Below the pieces are notes generated by a model. It worked only from the letters and a program-made list of their open reading frames with translations. It searched no databases and was not told the origin of the DNA. A DNA stretch of 10,302 nucleotides, from NCBI GenBank assembly GCA_015501075.1, contig JADNYJ010000888.1:1-10302 (forward strand), read 5' to 3'. Both the position numbers and the translations under genes were made by a program. Below are positions 1-7,300 of the stretch, piece after piece. This stretch comes from Gymnopilus junonius (Eukaryota > Basidiomycota > Agaricomycetes > Agaricales > Galerinaceae). Each line of letters starts with the position of its first letter. The stretch's first letter is position 1.

Positions 1-635
1 TGTGATCGTTGATCGGGCGGAGGAGGTGGGGGTAGTTGGAGGTGGGGGCCAGAATGTGAATTCGAAAGCGTTGGAGTGATTTTTACTTTTTTTTAACCCC
101 CAAAAAGGACTTGAGGGGGAGTGAAGGAAATGACTCATTGAGGGCGGGGGGAGCAGGAAGGTGGAGGAGGGTCAAAAGTATGCTTTGCGTTTCTGAGCTG
201 AACCTCTGATTTTTATATTAGATGGATGCTGAGCGGGAGCTGTTACTCGTACTCTCGGAGGAGTTACATTTACATTACCATTCGGAATTCGTACTTCCTA
301 GCCACTGCAAAGAACAAATTTTGTATTAATAGTTCTTACCTGGCCTTGGACTCGGACTTTAATATATACCCCTTTTTTTTACACGCATGACCTTCGTTAG
401 TTACTAGATGCTTTGAACTCCGGTCAATAGGTGTGCAGTACCCAAAACGGGAGGTTTACTTCCGAACACGACGCCAAACAATCTCCAACGCGTGACGAAT
501 GGGTGACGTGCCTTTCCGGCTGCTTCCCACCCAAAAGGATTCGCCAAAAAAAAAAAATTTTGTCTTTCCTCCACCGTTCACCTCATCTCCGAAACCCCAC
601 TTCCTTTCTTCTTTTCTTTCTTTGTTTTGAACAAA
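1..635. other. Non-coding 5' flank of the MAM33-like gene
   Basis: No frame here looks like a conserved protein. The left end is G-rich (15-48, with G runs at 15-17, 28-32 and 44-48, and another G-rich patch near 143-151). A TATA-like TATATA lies at 363-368, about 270 bases before the start codon at 636, so it may or may not be the promoter element used. From about 598 to 628 the DNA is almost pure C and T, directly before an A-rich start context (aacaaaATG); such pyrimidine-rich leaders are common next to transcription starts of fungal genes. A TGACGTG motif (CREB/ATF-like core) occurs near 505. The region from 431 to 802 is open in another frame, but it has no recognisable protein and overlaps exon 1 of the real gene. 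Confidence 0.6.
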
Positions 636-1975
636 ATGTCGGCCATTGCTGCTCTTCGTTATGTCGGTCGCGCCAGGCTCGTTGCTGGCATGAGAGTCTC
701 ACTTGCCAGCGTTGCGAGACCTGCTGTGGCCCGACCTGCTCTTTTCAGAACTTCTGCGAGGGCGTTCACTGCGAGTGCAGGACGGTTTGGAAGTGGTGCT
801 AGTGAGTTCTCTCTTCCCTCCTTCCTTTCCTTTCACCTTGTCTATGGCGCGTCGCGTTTATGTACTGACCATCGCTGTGTTTCTGTTTCAACTGCATAGC
901 CGACATCGCTCTTTCCCAAAAACTCCAAGAAGAGCTCAAGTACGAGCAGGAGGCTGCGGTCACCGAAGGTGCTGCCGAGACCCCCGAATTCGTGAAGCAG
1001 TTCCTCGAGCAGGGCACTTGGTCTGTGCGTATTCATGTGGTTCTGGACTCTGGTTTGCGCGGACGACTGACTTTTGTTTCGTGTAGATCGCTGATACCAG
1101 GGGTCACGATGAGGTTACTCTGGCTCGTAAATACGGTGATGAAAAGTGCGTTTGCGTCTCGGGGTTTTTCCTCCAGTTTTTTTTTTTTTTTGGAGCAGAG
1201 ACAGATAAACTAACTCTTGATTCTTACAGCATCCGACTTATGTTCTCCATTGCCGACCTTTCAAACGAGGAAGATTACGATCTTGAGAATGAGAGTGAGA
1301 GGAGGAACAGCCCACCTTACCTCTGCGTGCTTCGCTCTCCATCACCAAGGTTCGTTCACCGCATGCTTCCTTCTCTTCATGTTGCGGGATACCTGACGCG
1401 GGATATCTACGTCATAGGCCAACGGCCCTGGGAGCTCTGAACGTCGACATGGTTTCTCAGGACGGCCAATTCATCATTGAGAACGTCTCGTTCTACGATG
1501 ATGCCAAGACTGGCACTGAGCTCACTGCTGATGCGGACTGGAACAGGCGGGGACTCTACATCGGTCCTCAGGTACGTTAGACGTTCTATGCTATGCTCTA
1601 CTTTCACCTTTTTACTTCCGTCACTACAACCCCCTTCCTTCCCTGCAACTGTGTTCTTCTCCTTGTTCCTTCTTTCTCATGTTCGGATGAATTTGCTTGC
1701 TGATATGATTTGGGTTGATAGTTCGACACCCTCGACGCTGGCCTCCAAGAAGAATTCGACAAATTCCTCCAAGAGCGCGGTATCAACGAGGCTGTGGCCG
1801 CTTTCATCCCCGAGTATGCTGCGTACAAGGAGCAACAGGTTCGTTTGCTGCTTTCTTCCCCTTTCGAGAATCGTCCTATCATCTCTATCATTCATCACGT
1901 GATTGCTGACCTACGTTTTATTTGCAGGAATACGTCAAGTGGTTGGGCAAGGTGAAGAACTTTATCGACCTCTAG
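636..1975 (+). CDS. MAM33: Mitochondrial acidic protein of the MAM33/p32 family, 7 exons
   Basis: Exons by GT-AG junctions and frame: 636-801, 900-1024, 1087-1145, 1230-1349, 1418-1571, 1722-1838, 1928-1975 (789 nt, 262 residues; yeast Mam33 is about the same size). Residues 1-55 are rich in Arg, Ala and Ser and lack acidic residues, a typical matrix-targeting presequence. The rest carries family hallmarks: EFVKQFLEQGTW, RLMFSIADLSNEEDYDLENE (acidic), GALNVDMVSQDGQF, WNRRGLYIGPQ and the C-terminal helix FQEERGIN-like block FDKFLQERGINEAVAAFIPEY. Known family members are acidic trimeric matrix proteins linked to mitochondrial ribosome assembly and oxidative phosphorylation. The ATG at 636 is chosen because it starts the presequence; upstream in-frame codons are non-ATG. 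Oddity: residues about 141-157 are out of the conserved frame. The -1 frame there reads PTLPLRASLSITK, the expected strand, so two compensating one-base changes are present near 1297-1301 and 1349-1350. Family assignment is firm; exact splice sites are my reading. Confidence 0.92.
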
Positions 1976-2705
1976 ACTTGTGAAAAAATTGTCGCTGCAA
2001 TTGCTACTGGATCCCCTTCATATGTTATCGGTGGTATTATCCGGACAGCACTTACATTGCCAGTGTGTTTTGTCCTTGACGAGTTAATTATATGACACCA
2101 TCTACCCATCTGCTTTTTCTCGTTTGTTATGATCACATATTTTCTGCTCTACCCCTAGATTATACGCCGACTGATCCCACCCAAGCTGAAGATTTAAGTA
2201 CATAACATAATACATACTCCCCTCGTACATGCATAAATATTTTTTTTACCTTGCTCGCATCGCACCACCTCCGCTCTATAGTTTTTTTTCTTGTAATGCC
2301 ACTTTTTTATTTCTTTTGATTTTGGATGTTGGATTCGTGTGGCCGATTGAGATGGTCTTGCTATGCTACATGGCCTCATTGACATGATCAGTGGATATTC
2401 AATGATTATCAGATTCATTTAAAATCCGCACTCTCAACTTGATCAGACTTCATACCGGTACCATGATGGGTCGACTTAGTCTTTACCGTTCGGTGCTCTC
2501 ACTCTCCGCCCAACTATCCACCTGTAGGCCGTTCACGAATGAACGATCTAATTTTCTCTCTTGACTTGTGGTTGGAACCCAAAGCGGATGTCGTGGTGCT
2601 ACCCATGTTTTGCATTGTCTTGTTTCAAAACCACGGCTTGAAAACGATGATGACAATGATTCAGCTCTGTCTCTGACAATTTGCTTCGACTAAGGCTCTA
2701 GTACG
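1976..2705. other. Intergenic region between MAM33 and the AIM9-like pseudogene
   Basis: This stretch should hold the MAM33 3' UTR and whatever remains of the promoter of the downstream gene. It is AT-rich from about 2080 to 2420 with several short T runs (2239-2247, 2281-2289). I see no conserved protein in any frame; the open frame on the minus strand at 2194-2418 is low-complexity and unrecognised. One small perfect inverted repeat lies at 2530-2545. No tRNA or other RNA gene was recognised. Confidence 0.55.
2530..2545. repeat. Perfect 6-bp inverted repeat with 4-base loop
   Basis: The sequence CGTTCA-CGAA-TGAACG is fully palindromic in its arms (2530-2535 and 2540-2545). It lies about 160 bases before the start of the AIM9-like pseudogene and could be a protein-binding palindrome or a chance hairpin. 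A single 6-bp inverted repeat in 10 kb is not remarkable statistically, so no function is claimed. Confidence 0.35.
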
Positions 2706-3924
2706 ATGCTCCTCAAAACGGTTCCACCATCGATATCTTCGATCCCATGGAGAGCTGCGGCCGCTGGACTATCGAGCTGACCTGGGCATCTGTCTTCTTT
2801 GGCTGTGCGACACATCTCCTCCCAGCTGCTGGAAAAGAAGCACAAGAGTGGTTTATATTGTGATCATTCAAGTGGTCGATGGTTATGGAATGATGAAATC
2901 AGTGAGTTTGTAATTCACAGTTAACTTCCTTATTCTCATATGAGTTTTACTGCACCCCAGATCGAAGAAAGCGTTACACACCCTTCGACCCCGACGGCCT
3001 GCAGGAAGTCGCATGCCGGGTGTGTTCAGCTCAAAGGTGCACCAATATGGTGGAGATGGGACATGGTACGATTTCTTTACCTCCTTTCGAACGCGGCTTT
3101 GAATGTACTCTCAATGTCGATTTAGGGTTCATGAATAAAGTATTCCATCTCCAGTTCAACAACGGAAGGGAACTAGTAGCACGCGTTCCTACTCCACTTG
3201 CGGGAAATTTAGAGCTTTCCATTGCTAGCGAAGTCGCTACCACTGAATACGTCCGTTTTCGCTATAATGGAGGGAGCGCAGACAAGTTGACAGCCAAGAT
3301 CCCCCGAATTCTCGCCTGGGACCGCTCGTTCAAAGGCCCCGTCGGGTGGCCGTATATCCTGTCGGAGTACATCCCTGGTGTTAACCTGCAGAGCAAGTGG
3401 TTATCGATGCCAGATTCTACAATGTCGAGCATCATGGGCGAACTGCTCGATATCGAGAAAACGCTTGTAGAGGAAGAGTTCTTCCAATATGGCTCGTTAT
3501 ATTTCTACGACGACGTCGAGATGGAGCTGCGAGATTTTCCACTATATGCTGAGCCTCCGAAAGACCCGCTGCAGATCGCTCTCTCCCACAAGTTCAGGAT
3601 AGGGCAAGTTGCTCATCGTGATTGGTGGCATCGTGGATGTTGTGAAGCTCCAGCGGCTCGTGGTCCGTGTAAGTTCTCAATGCATAAGCTCATTGAATAT
3701 TTTGTTGAAGTTGAAGTTGATATTTATCAGGGTTTCGGAATGATCTTGCGCGTGTGTTAATATGCGCGGCTGAGTTCCAGACGGGGGCAATAGAGTGGAG
3801 TGACAAGATTGACGAGGACGGCAGAGCGTCTATAAATCTCCTCAAAACGTGCATAAAAATTGCGCCCGATCTAACGTCCCCCTTGCAGCACCATATAGGT
3901 CGCCTTGATTTTACTACTCGATGA
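2706..3924 (+). pseudogene. Decayed AIM9-like mitochondrial aminoglycoside-phosphotransferase-fold protein
   Basis: Exons 2706-2901, 2961-3065, 3126-3668 and 3731-3924 share one continuous frame across GT-AG junctions (346 codons). The start reads MLLKTVPPSISSIPWRAAAA, a plausible mitochondrial presequence, but codon 25 (2778-2780) is TGA; the frame then continues with PGHLSSLAVRHISS and the family block GRWLWNDEI-RRKRYTPFDPDGL. Other hallmarks are HGFMNKVFHLQF, ELVARVPTPLAGN, ASEVATTEYVR, IPRILAW, GWPYILSEYIPGVNL, YGSLYF and DWW..-RGPWFRND. These are typical of large fungal APH/kinase-like families related to yeast AIM9 (altered inheritance of mitochondria). The frame stops at 3922-3924 just where the family has its catalytic HxD loop and following metal-binding Asp; these and the C-terminal lobe are not found in frame. 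So both ends are damaged. The TGA differs from CGA (Arg) by one C-to-T change. It might instead be a read-through stop or sequence error, but the missing catalytic part argues for a pseudogene. Confidence 0.75.
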
Positions 3925-4370
3925 CGTCCTACTCGAAATGTGTCGCTACCGAACCCTTACACATGCAATCTTCCTTTTTCCCCTGCCAGTGCTTTCTATT
4001 TCCCATGTCCAAAAATACCCAACGACGACTACTAGAATTCACTAAACTGTATATCAAAGAAAAGTAAAGGAAGAAAAAAAAGGAACAGACAAGAACAACA
4101 AAGAAATAAAAAGGAGACCTATTTTATCTGAGCGTTGTACCTGTCATTGATATGATGGTGTAGTTTGATACTAAAAATGATGAGAGCGTGTCTAGATATC
4201 ATGCGGAGAAAAAGAGAGAGAAACAGAGAGAGAAGAGACCATATCATAAGGAACATTCTATAATCAGCAAGCGTCCTTTATCTTCCTTCCAATCAAGTAC
4301 GAAGAACCACAAAACCGACCATCTCGACCAAACCGCAGCGCGGTGAGCTGAGGAACCAAAACTCGATCCA
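3925..4370. other. Convergent 3' spacer between the AIM9-like pseudogene and TPS2
   Basis: The two flanking genes point toward each other here, so this segment should hold the TPS2 3' UTR (read on the minus strand) and the remains of the AIM9-like C-terminal region. On the plus strand it is strongly purine-rich at 4058-4115 and 4203-4240 (GA-repeat-like, e.g. near 4209-4236), i.e. CT-rich in the TPS2 transcript sense. I searched for the lost catalytic loop of the AIM9-like gene in all three plus frames and saw only weak fragments just after 3900 (an LLLDDV-like stretch in another frame). No other gene is recognised. Confidence 0.5.
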
Positions 4371-7300
4371 TCAAAGGTTCGCCTTCTTCTCAACTGACAC
4401 ATCAACAGCAGCAGCAGCCGGAACCTCTTCGGCCTTATCAGGCGAAGGCGAAGCCTGCCTCTTTGGACTCGGCACGTACGGCAGGTCCTTGACCAAATTC
4501 AACATCAAATCCACCACCTCTTGCGGTGTCGTCACATGCCAGCTCGCCAGCGTCCGTTTGCTGCTGTGTCCTACGGCAGTGGTGAACACCGCCTGAGGTT
4601 GGATGGCGAGCTCAACAGGGCCGGCATTGGGGTCATCGACGAGTTTGACGGCGACGGGGGCTTGCATCGTCGCTTTTACGGACTCGGTGTCTTTAGGTGT
4701 GCCAGGAGGGAAGAGGAGGAGAGCGCGGAACATGTCTTCGTCAGTCTGCAAAAAAAAAAGAGGGACACATGTTAGAGAAGAAAAACAAACGGAAAAACAG
4801 ATAAGAAAGAAGGACGCCAACCGCACCTTGTCATCACCAGCGCAGAAAATAAACTCGGCATCGGGGTTTTTGTATAATATCCTCTTCACGATCTCTCCCT
4901 ATAGGACATGAACGCATACGCATTAATAACCCATCAGAAAACAGAAGACCGAGGATATCCCGCGTACCTTGTTGACAGCGAGCGGACGGACTTCAAGGTT
5001 CTTCTTCCCGACAAGAACTGCGTCATAGATAAGAATAATGATGAGCGACTACTCCCGGGAAAAAGTAAAATTGAACAGAGACTCACCTTCAATCGGCCTC
5101 TTGTGCGCCAAGTTGTTTTCCAGGAGATCCTGGCATTGACGGCACTGGAATTGACTGAACAGAACGGAGTAAGCAAAGGGCAGAGGCGAGGCCAAAAAAA
5201 AAGGAACTCACCCCCACTCCGGATCGGCAGAACGATAATGCCAAGTTATCGAGCTCTTCTTGACTTCAATATGACTGCCCGTCGTCCTCTGTTAAAAAAG
5301 AAAAAGAAAAGGGCAAAAATTGGTCCAATCAGTTCCGCAATATTCGACCAAGGTCTACGGACACAAACCCACCTCGGTATAGTACCTGAAAATCTCCTCC
5401 ACCTCGCCCATCCAACTCATGTCCAGATTCTGCGTGAAATTAACCCACTCCGTGCTCCCTCTCTCCCTGATAAACCCACCATGCTCCGCCGAGAAACCAA
5501 CGTTCTTCAGGTGTCCGAGGTGTTGTTCCAAAAAGGCTCCGTCGCGCCCTGAGATGATATACACCAAATTCTTGGGGTCCGCAGAGAGCTTGTCGAGCGC
5601 TTCGAGGGTGGCGTCAGAGGGCGTGGCCATGGATGGGATTTTGACGATAGGTGCGAGTGTGCCCTGGATGAACGAACAATGATATGTAAACTTTTCTTCC
5701 AAAAAAAAAAAAGGTGAAAGTGAAAGAAAAGATACGTACATCATAATCAAACAAAAACAACCTCTTCTTAGCCTTGACATACAGGCCTTCAAGGAGGTCC
5801 TTGGGGATATACGGCGTTCTCCTCGCCATGCCCTGCAGACCCAGCTGGCCGAGCAGCATCTTCACCAACACCGCCGCCCACGTGTGCGCCGTGTGCGTCG
5901 TGACGACCTTGTACAGCTTGGCATGTCGGGCGGCTTTTTCCGCTGGGTCCATCACCAGGCCTTGGTTGATCGCCGCCGCGACGTCCTACATCAAGAGGAA
6001 TTTAATCAAAAATGAAAAGGAAAAGAAAGGAGAGGTTCAAGGGGAAGGAGAGCCTACTCACCCCAAGGTTCCAAGGATTGACCAACAGCGCGTCCTCCAT
6101 ATTCTTACTGATGCCCATAAACTCACTGAGCACACTCGGGTTCTTGCCCGTGCTGTTCTGCGCAATGACGAACTCCATGCTCGTCGTGTTCATCCCGTCT
6201 CTCAAGGGCGTGATCAGCGCCAGGTCAGCAACGCTCAGCAATGCGTAGAATTCGTCCTTCTTCAATTGCTGGTGGCTTTGAAAAAAAAAAAGAAAAAAAA
6301 AGGAGAAGAAAATCAACACACACTTTCAGAAAGAAAGGAAGGAGAGAACATACTAGTGATGCACGGGGATGAAATCCAAACTCCCATACTCGCCATTAAT
6401 ATGCGCCACCAGCTCGCTCACCATCCTCTCCAACTTGGGCGAATCCGTCAGCGCAGGGCTCGTCACCTGGATCATCACCACGTTGCCGATCCACTGCGGG
6501 TAATCTTGCAGGAGTTTCTCAAATGCGCGGAGCTAAAAATGCAATCAAGTCCGATTCAGTTCAATTGTTCCTCATCTTTTTAACCCCAAGCTCTTTGGGA
6601 TTAGGGAGATGGAAGTGGGTGCACACGAACCTTTTGGAGGACGCCCTTCACAACATCAAGTTTATCCCTCCCAACAATGATCTTCTTGCCTTCGTACAAA
6701 TTCCTGAGCGCTTCCAACTTGGGGCGTGATCCCCGGTCGGGTGCTGAGACAGAACGCAAAGTCAGAACACATTGATATCACACACGGGGGGAAGAAAAAA
6801 AGAAAAGAAAAAGAAAAAAGCCAACTCACATATCCCTCGCAACCCTCTCCGCATCAATCCCCACCGGACAGTGCATCACCGCCGTCACATGCCCGTCCAC
6901 GTCGATCCCACGCGAGGTCGTCTCGTACCCGCATACTCGGATGCAGGTGGAGATGAAGTGCCGCGAGTAGGAGTATGTCTGTGTGAGAGGGTGGGTGGGT
7001 TAAATTGGTTGGAGTTTAGAATTTAGAGTGGGGGTGGGAATGGGAGGAGGAAGGAAAGGAAGAAGGAAAGAAATGAATAAAAAAAAGACGAACCTGGAAA
7101 CACACGAGATTAGCTCCCAGCATACCATCCAGAATCTCCTTGCGTCCTAGAGGAACGAAAAAGGGAAGAGGAAACCCGAATGCGGTTAGCGTGGAGACAA
7201 GATGATAGAGACAGAAATAGATAAGGAATGAAAATCGAAATAAACTTAAAGAATAAAAATAGAAGTCAAATATCCAGCACTGGGTCAACTATCCTAACCC

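Noticed and set aside
1171..1195. CTCCA and TGGAG flanking a 15-base T run in MAM33 intron 3 as a hairpin or terminator
   Set aside because: The 5-bp arms are weak and the T run is an ordinary intron pyrimidine tract.
1295..1310. GTGAG...ACAG in MAM33 exon 4 as a 16-nt micro-intron explaining the frame change
   Set aside because: It is far too short for spliceosomal removal, and deleting it does not put the conserved downstream codons in frame.
2194..2418. Minus-strand frame of 74 codons between the first two genes
   Set aside because: AT-rich, no recognisable motif and no good start; consistent with intergenic DNA.
4908..5552. Plus-strand open frame of 214 codons
   Set aside because: It is antisense to TPS2 exons 10-13 and their introns and shows no domain; it is a shadow of the real gene.
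5774..6583. Longest open frame on the plus strand (269 codons) as a gene
   Set aside because: It lies antisense over TPS2 exons 9-7, is rich in Lys from A-run introns, and the minus strand there encodes unmistakable Tps2 sequence.
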